NCBI GenBank assembly: GCA_019694685.1
Contig: JAIBBM010000001.1
Coordinates: 124,001-188,000 of the forward strand
DNA: 64,000 nt
DNA from: Leptospirales bacterium
Lineage (GTDB): Bacteria; Spirochaetota; Leptospiria; Leptospirales; Leptonemataceae
Direction: 5' to 3'
Below are positions 54,379 through 63,524 of the stretch, piece by piece (the first letter of the stretch is position 1; each line of letters begins with the position of its first letter). The notes beneath the pieces are model-generated. The model worked only from the letters and a program-made list of their open reading frames with translations, was not told where the DNA came from and ran no database searches. A program made the position numbers and the translations under genes.

Positions 54379-54405
54379 TAAGGTACTTCATCCAGTTACC
54401 GATTT
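54379..54405 (+). promoter_or_regulatory. Candidate sigma-28 promoter of flaG
   Basis: TAAG, then exactly 15 bases, then ACCGATTT. The sigma-28 consensus is TAAA-N15-GCCGATAA, so the core CCGAT and the spacing match. Transcription would start near 54412. The -35 overlaps the right arm of CTTAAC-GTACT-GTTAAG (54366-54382). Confidence 0.55.
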
Positions 54406-54413
54406 GCAATCTA

Positions 54414-54429
54414 GGGACAGGGATGTCCC
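54414..54429 (+). promoter_or_regulatory. Hairpin at the flaG ribosome-binding site
   Basis: GGGACA-GGGA-TGTCCC, a perfect 6-bp stem with a 4-base loop. It lies between the predicted transcription start and AGGAGA (54430-54435), next to the flaG ATG. It could modulate translation. Confidence 0.45.
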
Positions 54430-54441
54430 AGGAGATCGAGA

Positions 54442-54792
54442 ATGGATGCTATCAGCATAGTCGGGCATAGCCCCACACCCACACGACCTCACGGGGATCA
54501 GACAGCCGTGAGACAGAATGAAGCTGCTGCGGTTGCGGCGCAGCAAACCGAGGCAACAGAGCCTAACGTTCACAAAATTGCTTCTGCGGTGCAGGCACTC
54601 AACCTGTTCCATGAGGACAAAGAGCACACCAGGTTTCAATACAGGGTGAATCCTGAGTATGGCACAGTTCAGGTGACGCTGTTCAATTACATGACCGGCG
54701 AAATCATATCCGAAATTCCATCCAGAAAGGTTCTGGATTTCGCACAGAGAATGCGTGAGATTTCGGGAATGCTACTTGAAAAGCAGGCCTGA
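54442..54792 (+). CDS. flaG: FlaG-family flagellar protein
   Basis: A 116-residue protein. The C-terminal half FQYRVNPEYGTVQVTLFNYMTGEIISEIPSRKVLDFAQRM follows the FlaG pattern (ratio of beta hairpin, TGEVIREIP). The N-terminal half is low-complexity. FlaG affects filament length in other bacteria. Good AGGAGA ribosome-binding site. The stop codon lies within a perfect terminator stem. Confidence 0.88.
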   Translation: MDAISIVGHSPTPTRPHGDQTAVRQNEAAAVAAQQTEATEPNVHKIASAVQALNLFHEDKEHTRFQYRVNPEYGTVQVTLFNYMTGEIISEIPSRKVLDFAQRMREISGMLLEKQA

Positions 54793-54803
54793 AAGGCCTG
54801 CTT
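54781..54803 (+). terminator. Terminator overlapping the flaG stop
   Basis: Perfect 10-bp stem AAGCAGGCCT/AGGCCTGCTT with loop GAA, followed by GTTTGCCTT. The flaG TGA (54790-54792) lies at the loop. Confidence 0.75.
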
Positions 54804-54814
54804 GTTTGCCTTAA

Positions 54815-54830
54815 GCCGGCTAGAGCCGGC
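54815..54830 (-). terminator. Second hairpin, facing rpsD
   Basis: GCCGGCT/AGCCGGC with a 2-4 base turn, 14 bases after the rpsD stop on the minus strand. No strong T-run; probably marks the 3' end of the rpsD transcript. Confidence 0.4.
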
Positions 54831-54844
54831 GATTCCACAGCAGC

Positions 54845-55465
54845 TTACTTGCTGTAGAACTCAACGATCTTCTGTACGTTGATGCGCGTAACCGGAATAT
54901 CGGTTACACTTTGAATTCCTAGAAACTTGCCAGATACACCGTCAGACTGCACCTCCAGGTATGGAGTGGGCGAACTCACAGATGCACGTGTTTCCAGAGC
55001 GCTTTTCACTCGATCCAGTTCCGTAGAGCCGGGAGTCAGTCCAATGATCTGACCAGGCGAGACACTGAAGCTTGGTACGTCTACACGTTGTCCGTCTACA
55101 GATACATGCCCGTGGCGAATGAGCTGGCGTGCGTCGAAAATGGTGCGAGCCAGTCCGAGTCTGTAAACCAGAGTCATCAGGCGGCCTTCGAGTAGCATCA
55201 TGAAGTTGTCTGACTTATTGCCTTTCATTCTGGATGCACGTTCGAACGTGTGGTAGAATTGCTTTTCCATCAAACCATAGGTCAGACGCAGCTTTTGCTT
55301 TTCGAGCAGCTGTTCCCCATAAGGCGATTTCTTCTTCTTTTTGCGTGTATCTGCATGGTGCCCAGGAGGCGTTGGCCTTTTGACGGAAGGGCATTTAGGA
55401 CTGCCGTAAAGGCAGTAGCCGACAGTCCGGCAAATCTTGTGTCTGGGTTTACGTATCGTTGCCAA
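54845..55465 (-). CDS. rpsD: 30S ribosomal protein S4
   Basis: A 206-residue S4: [20 protein letters not shown] (zinc-type cysteines of the C+ form), [25 protein letters not shown], and the S4 RNA-binding domain with [30 protein letters not shown]. The start is TTG (55465), supported by GGAG eight bases upstream on the minus strand. It stands outside the usual alpha operon, with no rpoA, rpsK or rpsM beside it. Confidence 0.95.
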   Translation of the reverse strand: MATIRKPRHKICRTVGYCLYGSPKCPSVKRPTPPGHHADTRKKKKKSPYGEQLLEKQKLRLTYGLMEKQFYHTFERASRMKGNKSDNFMMLLEGRLMTLVYRLGLARTIFDARQLIRHGHVSVDGQRVDVPSFSVSPGQIIGLTPGSTELDRVKSALETRASVSSPTPYLEVQSDGVSGKFLGIQSVTDIPVTRINVQKIVEFYSK

Positions 55466-55473
55466 AATAAAAA

Positions 55474-55477
55474 CTCC
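55474..55477 (-). promoter_or_regulatory. Ribosome-binding site fixing the TTG start of rpsD
   Basis: GGAG on the minus strand, eight bases before the TTG that encodes the first residue of the conserved N-terminus ATIRKPRHK. No ATG or GTG start is available in its place. Confidence 0.6.
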
Positions 55478-55524
55478 GAGTTAGCATGGAAATTTTGAGC
55501 GGGTACCCTGTAAACTGAAATCCT

Positions 55525-56169
55525 ATGGTAGAACTCTACTTACAGCAATTTGCACGCCAGGAAGCAGATCTTATGTCCCCTGAACTGGCTGTTTTCAATA
55601 CCTCCAGGCTGCAAGCGCTCTGGGAAGCAATCATCGCTGTAAAGGGAGACAAGGCTCCCGTTCCGTTCTGGTGCGTAGTCTGGCCGGGAGCACGCGCCCT
55701 GGCCCGTTACATTCTGGACCACAAGGACCAGTTTCGAGGGCGACGGGTTCTGGACGCTGCGTGCGGAAGCGGTCTGGCGGGAATCGCGGCAGCAAAATGC
55801 GGAGCCAGGGTCCGCGGAATCGACATCAGTCCAGAAGCAATCGAACTGGCAAAGCACATGAGCCATCTGAATGGAACCGATTGCGAATGGGTGGTGGGGG
55901 ACGCGTTCGCCGAATCGTCCGAGCTATTTGATATTGTCCTGGTGGGCGATGTCTTTTACGATCAGGCCCTTGCGCGCAAAGCTACGAAGTTCATGCGAAG
56001 CGTCACGGATAAAGGATCGGTGGTACTGGCATCAGATCCCGGCAGAAACTATTGCCCGCGCGAAGAGTATCGCGCATTTGGAAATCTAAAAGTGCCCGTC
56101 GATCCGGATCTGGAAGGAGCCGATTTCAAAATCACAGCACTCTTGACCATGAACCGCCAGGCGAATTGA
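55525..56169 (+). CDS. SAM-dependent methyltransferase, ETF-beta lysine methyltransferase (METTL20)-like
   Basis: A 214-residue class I methyltransferase. VPFWCVVWPGARALARYILDH followed by RRVLDAACGSGLAGIAAAKCGARVRGIDIS matches the METTL20/Nnt1-like group, which methylates protein lysines such as in ETF-beta. The pattern FDIVLVGDVFYDQ follows. Substrate not proven; no etfB in the window. Divergent from rpsD. Confidence 0.75.
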   Translation: MVELYLQQFARQEADLMSPELAVFNTSRLQALWEAIIAVKGDKAPVPFWCVVWPGARALARYILDHKDQFRGRRVLDAACGSGLAGIAAAKCGARVRGIDISPEAIELAKHMSHLNGTDCEWVVGDAFAESSELFDIVLVGDVFYDQALARKATKFMRSVTDKGSVVLASDPGRNYCPREEYRAFGNLKVPVDPDLEGADFKITALLTMNRQAN

Positions 56170-56204
56170 ATTGATTCTGCGCATGCCGCGCCAGATTCTG
56201 ATTC

Positions 56205-56510
56205 ATGGACCAGCAAGTATTCTACTCACTGCGAGACATCCCCGAAGGCCTTGATGTAATCGATGAGCTGGACCTCGAACTGAAATGGGAAACGGCGATC
56301 GACCCGGAGCGATCCGGAGCACAGAGCTTCACAGGCATTGAAGAGCTCAACGAGTTGTTGAAAGAGCGAATTCGCACTCTACTGATAGACAAAGGTGGAG
56401 AATGCGTTCGTGTGAAGTACGAGAAAATCTCGCACTCGAAAAACTATGCGCACATGTCTTTGATCGTAGTTGGTGAATACCATTTCGAAGTATTGGGAAA
56501 AAAGAAGTAA
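56205..56510 (+). CDS. Small soluble protein, function unknown
   Basis: A 101-residue protein beginning MDQQVFYSLRDIPEGLDVIDELDLELKW. The C-terminal half SHSKNYAHMSLIVVGEYHFEVLGKKK is beta-like. No motif recognised. Probably co-transcribed with the methyltransferase gene 35 bases upstream. It meets the convergent PilZ-like gene with no gap. Confidence 0.5.
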   Translation: MDQQVFYSLRDIPEGLDVIDELDLELKWETAIDPERSGAQSFTGIEELNELLKERIRTLLIDKGGECVRVKYEKISHSKNYAHMSLIVVGEYHFEVLGKKK

Positions 56511-57596
56511 CTATTCTCCCGGAGACGGGCCCGGGGCTTGAGATGCAGCAACCGCAGGGCCAAGAGCCTTTTCCAGCGCCGCCGTGCGAATGGAATCCAA
56601 TCCCTCAAATTCAATCCCAATTCTGTGCGCGTTTTCGAGAGATCGAATGTTTCGAATCGATGCTGAAAAATTGAGACTCCCTTCTGGAAAGCTGATATCG
56701 AGCAGAACGCTTTCGCCCGGCATGAATTTCTGCATCACAATCGGAGACTGCGGATGAAGAAGACCGGCGCCAGACATGCTCAAATCCAGAATAGGACATT
56801 TATCTGGATTGGATGGAAGCAAATTCGATTCCTCGAAGAATTTCTCGATCTTTCGCGCTACGCTGCTTACATGATCAAACTCTGCCAGAGAAAAAGAGTT
56901 AGGAGAAAATGCTCGAATGAAACCGTACATGTAATTTTTTCTATAATAAATCCCAACTGATATTTCAGATACAACTCCCTTGGGCAATTTATCATAAGTT
57001 ATAATTTGCTGATAATCCTTGACCGGGACAAAACGTTCATCAGGGGAAATAATCTCAGGAGAAAACAAAATAGATCGACATCCGGCCTGAAGAGCTTTCA
57101 TGCGAAAATCAAGGCGAATGGTCTTACGAAGAATGATGGAGACTTCACCTAGAGAAGCTCGCAGATCCTTTTCCACGGCCGCCAGATAGTTGTCTCTCTT
57201 TACGTCTCCGGCAGCCATTGCTTCCGGAAACTGGCGAGAAGGGACCACGCTGGATGCAAATATTTTCGCAGGCCCTATTTCAGTGCGAGGCTCTTTTCGC
57301 AATGCCCGGTGAACCTGGAGTCGGCGCGGCTTACACAGTTCCCTGCCATCTGGAAGCCTGCGGTCAGGGACACATTCCAGAACAATAAGTCCTTCCTGTA
57401 ATCTTGCTACAATGACTCGAGCCGCGGCATCCGATGCAGTGTGCGAAAGCACAAGCTGCCCTGGACCGAGCCTCTCTACCTGGACGGGCATATTTTGATC
57501 TGCGTGCCTGAGAATCACCTGCACTTTGCAGAACACTTTCTGAATGATTTGATCCAGCTGATCTGGATCATTTACCCATCGGGCATCGCTGCTCAC
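56511..57596 (-). CDS. PilZ-like domain protein (DUF1577-like)
   Basis: A 361-residue cytoplasmic protein. The C-terminal domain carries DLSMSGAGLL, which fits the D/N-x-S-x-x-G element of PilZ, plus HRIGIEFEGLD. KPRRLQVHRALRKEPR in the middle could supply arginines, but the RxxxR motif is not clearly placed. The whole resembles Leptospira proteins I recall as DUF1577. Cyclic-di-GMP binding is possible, not shown. GTG start. The 126 bases towards the FecR gene form a divergent promoter region with no gene. Confidence 0.65.
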   Translation of the reverse strand: MSSDARWVNDPDQLDQIIQKVFCKVQVILRHADQNMPVQVERLGPGQLVLSHTASDAAARVIVARLQEGLIVLECVPDRRLPDGRELCKPRRLQVHRALRKEPRTEIGPAKIFASSVVPSRQFPEAMAAGDVKRDNYLAAVEKDLRASLGEVSIILRKTIRLDFRMKALQAGCRSILFSPEIISPDERFVPVKDYQQIITYDKLPKGVVSEISVGIYYRKNYMYGFIRAFSPNSFSLAEFDHVSSVARKIEKFFEESNLLPSNPDKCPILDLSMSGAGLLHPQSPIVMQKFMPGESVLLDISFPEGSLNFSASIRNIRSLENAHRIGIEFEGLDSIRTAALEKALGPAVAASQAPGPSPGE

Positions 57597-57722
57597 AAAT
57601 TCCAGGTAACAAATCTACCCTGGAAGGGCAAGCAATCCATGCAATTGAAATGGGAACCAGGATGGTATGTCCGCTGGAAAAAATTGCCTTGTCTGGTTTG
57701 AATGGCGAACACAGACTGTATC

Positions 57723-58412
57723 ATGAAGACAGTCCTTGTATTTGCATTCCTCTTTGTCTTGCAGTGCGCCAAAGCACCGGAAGGTGCCATCATTTCGCAG
57801 GTTCGCGGAACTGCGTCTGTAGAAATTCAGGGAAAATCAGAACCGGCCACAGTGGGAAAGAAGGTAAACGCTGGCGATGTAATCATTACTGAAAAAGACT
57901 CCGAAGTAGATCTGCAAATTGCCGGTGGCGGGGCGTTTCGCGTACTCAATGCGTCGCGGATTACAGTGGGTGCTCTCGCGCAAAAATCAGAGATCAACGT
58001 ACAGAAAGGCGGACTCCTACTTGGTCTGAAGAAAATGAAAGCAGATGAAGAGTTCACGGTTCGTTCGCCCACTGCACTCGCCGGAGTGCGCGGAACCTCT
58101 TTCTCCTTTTCCGCAGATCGAAACACAATCGCAGTCCTGACAGGAAGCGTTCAAGTAGAGCGTCAGGGGAAAGCGCTGCAACTCGAACCCTTCCAGGAAA
58201 TCCAAACAGACAAAGAGAAACTGGAAAGTAAAAAGCTCAGTCCAGACAGCGCGCGGCAGCTTGCGCGAATTGGAGAAATGAAAGGCATTGAAGATCTGGC
58301 GGACTTCGACGAAATCCAGAAAAATCTTTCTGTAGTCATACTCGAAATTGAAAAAGAAAATCTAAAGACAGGCAAAACAGTCGCTCCTCGACCAAGGCCG
58401 GAGGTTCAGTGA
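57723..58412 (+). CDS. FecR-domain lipoprotein
   Basis: A 229-residue lipoprotein: MKTVLVFAFLFVLQC with lipobox VLQC (C15). The FecR domain is visible in GTASVEIQGKSEPATVGKKVNAGDVIITEKDSEVDLQI and SPTALAGVRGTSFSFSADRNTIAVLTGSVQV. No TonB receptor or ECF sigma gene accompanies it, so it is not a classical FecR signalling protein. The ATG at 57723 begins the signal. Its stop overlaps the GTG start of the TPR lipoprotein gene. Confidence 0.85.
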   Translation: MKTVLVFAFLFVLQCAKAPEGAIISQVRGTASVEIQGKSEPATVGKKVNAGDVIITEKDSEVDLQIAGGGAFRVLNASRITVGALAQKSEINVQKGGLLLGLKKMKADEEFTVRSPTALAGVRGTSFSFSADRNTIAVLTGSVQVERQGKALQLEPFQEIQTDKEKLESKKLSPDSARQLARIGEMKGIEDLADFDEIQKNLSVVILEIEKENLKTGKTVAPRPRPEVQ

Positions 58413-59332
58413 GATCCGCACTCTTTTCGCTTATTCTTCTAACTGCGTGTGCAAGCGCGCAGGACATGTTTCTGCAGGGCGTCAATGCAGAGCAAAAAAA
58501 CAATTCCAGAGAGGCGCTTGATTACTATGCTGCGGCTCTCGCAAAAGATCCGTCCATGGCCAAGGCCTACAACAACCGCGGACTGATACTATATAAAGAT
58601 AAACAATATCAAGACGCAATTGCTGAATTCGATCAAGCACTCAAAATCAAACCTGATTATGCTGCAGCTCTGAGCAATCGAGGTCTTGTACTTGAGGCAA
58701 TGAATGATCCAAAAGCGGCCATGGCGCAATACGAAAAAGCAGTCTCTCTGGATCCGAAATTTCCCGAAGCCTACTTCAATGCAGGGGCACTTTCCTCAAA
58801 AAACGGAGACATTCTCCACGCAATTCAGTGGCTTGAGAAAGCGAATGAACTAAAAGCAGATGACGGCGAAACGCTACTTTTGCTTGGCCGCGCCTTGCTC
58901 GTCGCAAAGAACTACGGACGCGCAGCGCAAATGTTTGATGCGCTTTTGAAGGTAGATCCAAACAGCCGCGATGCTTTCATCGGAAGCGTGGATGCAACCA
59001 GACTCGCCGGAAATCAGGATGTAGCGGCAGCCAGGCTGAATCAATATGTGGCCATGCATCCGGATTGCGCTCTCTGCTCAAGCATGCTGGGCGCCATCTA
59101 CACAGATCAAAAGAAATACGATTCAGCCATTGAAGTATTTGAAAAATCCCGGCAGTATCGCCCGGGGGATCCGACTCCACGCTACCACCTTGGCTTCCTG
59201 TATTTTCTGACAAAGAACAAGAGCAAATCCATTGAGAATCTCGAAGAGTTCTTGAAGTTGAAGGGAGATTTCAAGGACGCCCAAACAGAAAAAGCGAGTC
59301 AGATGCTCGCAGCGCTCAAAAAGGGATCCTGA
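58409..59332 (+). CDS. TPR-repeat lipoprotein
   Basis: A 307-residue protein with lipoprotein signal MRSALFSLILLTAC (C14). About seven canonical TPRs follow: MAKAYNNRGLILYKDKQYQDAIAEFDQALKIKP, YAAALSNRGLVLEAMNDPKAAMAQYEKAVSLDP and so on. It probably scaffolds an envelope complex with the FecR-domain lipoprotein, to which it is coupled by a GTGA overlap. Confidence 0.88.
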   Translation: MRSALFSLILLTACASAQDMFLQGVNAEQKNNSREALDYYAAALAKDPSMAKAYNNRGLILYKDKQYQDAIAEFDQALKIKPDYAAALSNRGLVLEAMNDPKAAMAQYEKAVSLDPKFPEAYFNAGALSSKNGDILHAIQWLEKANELKADDGETLLLLGRALLVAKNYGRAAQMFDALLKVDPNSRDAFIGSVDATRLAGNQDVAAARLNQYVAMHPDCALCSSMLGAIYTDQKKYDSAIEVFEKSRQYRPGDPTPRYHLGFLYFLTKNKSKSIENLEEFLKLKGDFKDAQTEKASQMLAALKKGS

Positions 59333-59352
59333 TCTCACAGAATCGCCTAACG

Positions 59353-59375
59353 TCTGCGGCTTTCAGAGCCGCAGA
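59353..59375. terminator. Hairpin between convergent TPR and hypothetical genes
   Basis: Perfect 9-bp stem TCTGCGGCT/AGCCGCAGA with loop TTCAG. It overlaps the stop of the minus-strand gene and begins 20 bases after the TPR stop. Confidence 0.55.
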
Positions 59376-59917
59376 TGAGCTTTCAACCTTGCACGGCATT
59401 CACTCAACCCGAGATTCCCTCGGATCGCATCCGCCAGAAGCGTTCGAATCACGGGGCTGAATATGTTCCAGTATTTCTCATGCCAGTCCGGCATTGCTTC
59501 TTTCAACTCCCTTGCTTCTGAATCAGGCATATTGCCAATACCATACATGAGAAATTGCTCCGCCATCGAGTAGAGAACCTCGGGTGGATATTTTCCTTCT
59601 TGTCCCTGGCGCACTTGCTGCGGACTGGGTACCCATTGATCCAGCAAGACGTCAATCTGTTCTGGCGAAAGATTTGGTTCATGCTGGCGAATCATGCCTT
59701 TCACCATGTTGCGCGTCACTTCGTTCATGTTCTCCGGCATCGCAAATCTTCCGGAAAGCCCTCGCGTAACGCTGCTCGCCATGTCCTGAAAATTTAGACT
59801 CGATGCGCTGGAATTCCCGCGGCGCGAAAGTGCTGACGCAAGCGCTTCTAATTCCGCGCCTGTAGCATGATTAAGAATAAAATCCAGAGCCGCAATCAAT
59901 CTTGGATTTTCTGCCAT
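59363..59917 (-). CDS. Soluble protein of unknown function
   Basis: A 184-residue, largely helical protein without a signal peptide. Segments: RLIAALDFILNHATGAELEALASAL, SPEQIDVLLDQWVPSPQQVRQGQEGKYPPEVLYSMAEQFLMYG. The regular helical content may indicate a protein-interaction domain. No family recognised. Convergent with the TPR gene and divergent from gmhA. Confidence 0.55.
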   Translation of the reverse strand: MAENPRLIAALDFILNHATGAELEALASALSRRGNSSASSLNFQDMASSVTRGLSGRFAMPENMNEVTRNMVKGMIRQHEPNLSPEQIDVLLDQWVPSPQQVRQGQEGKYPPEVLYSMAEQFLMYGIGNMPDSEARELKEAMPDWHEKYWNIFSPVIRTLLADAIRGNLGLSECRARLKAHLRL

Positions 59918-59972
59918 AAGCCCTCAGGTCCGAATTGATTGACGAGACTTTCTGCTTCGAAAGACTTCCCCA

Positions 59973-60563
59973 ATGCACAACCTTGTCCGGGATCATATAG
60001 AACGCAGTATTGATGTCAAGAAGATGCTGCTAGAAAAAGAAACGGACAGAATCTCAGCTGCGGGGCAGGCACTCGCAGAACTAATGCAGAAAGGCGGGCG
60101 TCTTTTTACATGTGGAAACGGTGGAAGCGCGGGCGATGCCCAGCACATCGCCACGGAATTGCTCATCCGCTACCGTTCCGCTCCCGAAAGAAGATCGCTT
60201 CCGGCAATTTCCCTTGTAGGGGATGCAGCAGCTGTCACGGCAGCCGGCAATGACTTTGGTTTTGAGTATGTATTTTCGCGGCAGATCGAAGGTCTAGGCA
60301 GCCAGGGGGACGCGATTCTCGCCATAAGCACTTCCGGCAATTCAGCAAATATCATTCAAGCTCTTCACGCCGCACGCAAGAAGCATATGATGACGTTTGT
60401 ACTCACTGGTGGAAGCGGTGGTCAAATTGCAAAAGAGGGAAACCTGGCTGATCATATCATTGTGGTTCCAACCGCAGAAACCGCACGCATCCAGGAATGC
60501 CACATCATGATCGGTCAGATCTTCTGTGCGATCATTGAACGCCAGTTGTTTGGATTCGAATAG
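59973..60563 (+). CDS. gmhA: Phosphoheptose isomerase (SIS domain)
   Basis: A 196-residue SIS-domain isomerase that converts sedoheptulose 7-phosphate to D-glycero-heptose 7-phosphate for LPS core. Marks: GGRLFTCGNGGSAGDAQHIATELLIRY, DFGFEYVFSRQIEGLGSQGDAILAISTSGNSANIIQAL, and the C-terminal RIQECHIMIGQIFCAIIE with the catalytic-type Glu and His. Other heptose pathway genes are not in the window. Confidence 0.9.
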   Translation: MHNLVRDHIERSIDVKKMLLEKETDRISAAGQALAELMQKGGRLFTCGNGGSAGDAQHIATELLIRYRSAPERRSLPAISLVGDAAAVTAAGNDFGFEYVFSRQIEGLGSQGDAILAISTSGNSANIIQALHAARKKHMMTFVLTGGSGGQIAKEGNLADHIIVVPTAETARIQECHIMIGQIFCAIIERQLFGFE

Positions 60564-60591
60564 AACATTCACTACAACCTTCAGCCAGGCT

Positions 60592-61398
60592 TTAGTTCAC
60601 TGCCCCGTTAGGTGGTCGATTCAGAACGATTCGCTTTATTTGTGCTCGCGGAAGCACCACTTCCTCCACCTGAGTCTCAGGTTTGCCTTCCTTCTCCGTG
60701 GATGCTCGCTGATAAGAGATTCTCTTGATTCTTTCTTTCTGAATCACGACTGTGCGGCCGCCAACCTTCAGGCTAATGCTCTGATTGTCCTGGCCGATCA
60801 CTTCACCCACCACCGTTTTTCCATCTCGTAGAATAATGCTGGCCGCGTTCACCGAATCGACCTGGGACGCCTGCTCCACTGTGCTTCGCACTGCGATGGT
60901 GATTGTATCCGAATCGAGCTCCAGAATCTTTCCGCGAATCGAATCACCAGAGCTCAGAATGAAAATTGCCTCTTCCGGAAGTGTAGGAGTTTCCGTTGCA
61001 TATTTGTCCAGAGCTGCCTGCAGTTCCTTCTTGCGCTCCGTCTCCAGTTCATCTTGAGAAACGACAATGAGCCTTTCGTCACAGGAATCGATCGTGATTG
61101 TCTTTCGCGTAAGGGTGAGAATGGCGCCCCCGAAGACATCGATGAGCACATCATACCACTTTGACTCTTCCTTCACTCTGTATGTCTTACCCGTTTCTTG
61201 CAGGGAAAGATCTACTTTGTTGATCGGTAGCGCGCCAAACAACAAGTACCACTGTCCGCGCGTCGTCGCCTGACAGCTGTTTTGCGGAGACGCCAGCACG
61301 GTTCGCGTGCCGTTAGCCGGGCTCTGCATTTGCACAGATGTTGTTGAACATGCCCCAACCAGAATTGCGGAAAGGAGGACGATCAAAGAGTGCCTCAT
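60592..61398 (-). CDS. Lipoprotein with small beta-barrel-like repeats
   Basis: A 268-residue lipoprotein: MRHSLIVLLSAILVGAC, lipobox VGAC (C17). After a region with a membrane-like stretch (WYDVLIDVFGGAILTLT) come two similar beta units: SSGDSIRGKILELDSDTITIAV and DGKTVVGEVIGQDNQSISLKVGGRTVVI, of the type often seen in small Sm-like domains. No family named. ATG at 61398 starts the signal; a longer frame would overlap PBP1C. Confidence 0.6.
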   Translation of the reverse strand: MRHSLIVLLSAILVGACSTTSVQMQSPANGTRTVLASPQNSCQATTRGQWYLLFGALPINKVDLSLQETGKTYRVKEESKWYDVLIDVFGGAILTLTRKTITIDSCDERLIVVSQDELETERKKELQAALDKYATETPTLPEEAIFILSSGDSIRGKILELDSDTITIAVRSTVEQASQVDSVNAASIILRDGKTVVGEVIGQDNQSISLKVGGRTVVIQKERIKRISYQRASTEKEGKPETQVEEVVLPRAQIKRIVLNRPPNGAVN

Positions 61399-61451
61399 GA
61401 GTTGATTCAAAAGCTGGCGCCCCCTCACCGCAAGCAGTAAATTCCAAGGGA

Positions 61452-63524
61452 TCAACGAACCATGAATCCTACGGACTGAGTCTCTGCGCAGACGTGTTCG
61501 CATAACAATAATGTTAGCTTATGACTACCCCTCGCCGGTTTCCAGACAGCAGGATTCTGCTCACCAATCACTTTGCCGTCCAATTTCCATTGAAGTCTGC
61601 TTTGCACGGAAGCCGCTCGAAAAAATATCCTCTGCCTTTCTGGCGGAATTTCCGGATCAAGGGCGAATATCGTTCCTGATTCAGGATACAAAATGCGAGG
61701 ATCACGCGGTTCGATCTCATGAAAATGGGCTGGTTCTGTGCCTTTGATGTAGTATTCTTTCCCGTATTCCGTTGCCTGGATTGCAACCGAGTCCGGGAGA
61801 CCGGGCGCGCGGGACGGAGAATCTGCATGGAGCACCCGCATAACTTCCTGCCAGACTGGCGCAGCACCGGTGACTCCCAGTACATTCCACATGGGTTCGC
61901 CGCTTGCGTTACCAACCCATACACCGACCGTGTAACGGTCGCTATAGCCAACGCACCAGTTATCTCTCATGTCCTTGCTTGTGCCGGTTTTCACGGCAGT
62001 CCAGAAGGGAGTCGAAAGAACGTTTTCCAGGCCAAACGTCAGACTTCTGCTTTCACGATCCGACAGAATATCTCCTATAATGAAGGCCGCGGCCTCCGAT
62101 ACAATCCTACGCTTTGCGGGCGCGGCACTCGTTCGTTCCACGAAAGGAGAAGACCATTCGCCACCGGACGCAAACATTCTGTAGGCAGACGTTAGTTGCC
62201 ATAGAGTTACATCCATGCTTCCGAGAGCAATCGAAGGCCCATAAAAATCCGCTTCCTCAAGGTTTTTGAATTCCATTTTGCGAAAGACATCCAGGACGGA
62301 ATCCACGCCGAGCAAAGATACCAGACGAACGGCAGGAATGTTACGCGAAGAAGCCAGAGCGATGCGCGCGGCAACGGGCCCGAAATAGTCACGATCATAA
62401 TTCTCGGGGTGATACACTCCGGAAAAAACAGGCATATTCAGAGGCGTATCATCCAGCAGAGTGGAAGCAGTGATGAGACGTTTGTCGATTCCCACTGCAT
62501 ACACAAATGGTTTGAGAGCAGAACCCGCCTGCCTTCGCGAGCGAATGGAATCTACGAGAGGCGCAAGAGAAAGATCCCCCGTCGAGCCAACGTAGGCTAT
62601 CACTTCACCCGTACGATTGTCCAGAACCAGAACCGCACCATCGCGGACATTTCGATTTCGCACGGAAAGAATGTGCCGATGCAAAATTTCTCGCACCGCA
62701 AGTTGAATATCCAGATCCAGAGTGGTGCGAATTTCAGATTCTCCGGATTTGATCAGAGCGGGGAGATGAGGAGCGTAGGAAGCAGTCGGTCGAATCGCAT
62801 GCGAACCTTCGAATGCGCGTGCCACGTCCGGTTTGATTTGCGAACAATCGTACGAAAGCTTCATGGAATAGGCAAGCATACAAGAACGACGCAGTACATC
62901 CTCTGCAGAGGCCTGAGGACCACGAATGAGGGCCGCGAGAATGACGGATTCAGTATCTCCGAGAGCGTGCGGATCCTTTCCAAACAATCCAAAAGAAGCG
63001 GCGGAAATGCCTTCCAGCTCTCCGCGAAAGGGGACCAGATTCAAGTAGGCCTCAAGGATTTGTGATTTGCTCCAGGTCTTCTCGATTTCTCTGGCCGCCT
63101 GGATTTGCCTCCACTTTTGTTCGTAGGTTCTTCCGTGCGAAGAAGGGGTCAGAGAATCGTCGAGGCGTGAAGCGAGCTGCATGGTGATTGTGCTCGCTCC
63201 GCGTCTTGTGTCTTTTGCGATTCTTCCAAACGCGGCTTTCAAAATGGCAAGATAGTCCGCGCCGGAATGCGAATAGAACCGCTTGTCTTCGCTGCGCACA
63301 ACTGCGCTGAGTAAGGCTGGAGATATCCGATCGAGAGAAGTCCAGGCAAGCCTGCGACCCGACTCATCCAGGCGAATGCTCTGCAGAATTCTACCTCTCC
63401 TGTCCAGGTACACGGCTTCGGAAGATTTGTAGGAGGATCGAACTTCTTCAAACGAAGGAACGGCCTGCAATCCGGCAAGAGGGCCAATCGCAGAAAGTGC
63501 AAGCAAGAGCGAATAACGTCTCAT
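61452..63524 (-). CDS. pbpC: Penicillin-binding protein 1C-type bifunctional peptidoglycan synthase
   Basis: A 690-residue GT51/transpeptidase protein. GT51: VVRSEDKRFYSHSGADYL, RRGASTITMQLA. Transpeptidase: SALK in QAGSALKPFVYA (Ser nucleophile), SRN in ALASSRNIPAVR, KTGTS in FWTAVKTGTSKDMRDNWCVGY. The C-terminal ~90 residues (PESGTIFALDPEIPPERQRIFFRA...LQWKLDGKVIG) are the BiPBP_C domain of PbpC. Its ATGA overlaps the LolD-like gene upstream. A second class A enzyme beside the PBP1A-type protein. Confidence 0.93.
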   Translation of the reverse strand: MRRYSLLLALSAIGPLAGLQAVPSFEEVRSSYKSSEAVYLDRRGRILQSIRLDESGRRLAWTSLDRISPALLSAVVRSEDKRFYSHSGADYLAILKAAFGRIAKDTRRGASTITMQLASRLDDSLTPSSHGRTYEQKWRQIQAAREIEKTWSKSQILEAYLNLVPFRGELEGISAASFGLFGKDPHALGDTESVILAALIRGPQASAEDVLRRSCMLAYSMKLSYDCSQIKPDVARAFEGSHAIRPTASYAPHLPALIKSGESEIRTTLDLDIQLAVREILHRHILSVRNRNVRDGAVLVLDNRTGEVIAYVGSTGDLSLAPLVDSIRSRRQAGSALKPFVYAVGIDKRLITASTLLDDTPLNMPVFSGVYHPENYDRDYFGPVAARIALASSRNIPAVRLVSLLGVDSVLDVFRKMEFKNLEEADFYGPSIALGSMDVTLWQLTSAYRMFASGGEWSSPFVERTSAAPAKRRIVSEAAAFIIGDILSDRESRSLTFGLENVLSTPFWTAVKTGTSKDMRDNWCVGYSDRYTVGVWVGNASGEPMWNVLGVTGAAPVWQEVMRVLHADSPSRAPGLPDSVAIQATEYGKEYYIKGTEPAHFHEIEPRDPRILYPESGTIFALDPEIPPERQRIFFRAASVQSRLQWKLDGKVIGEQNPAVWKPARGSHKLTLLLCEHVCAETQSVGFMVR

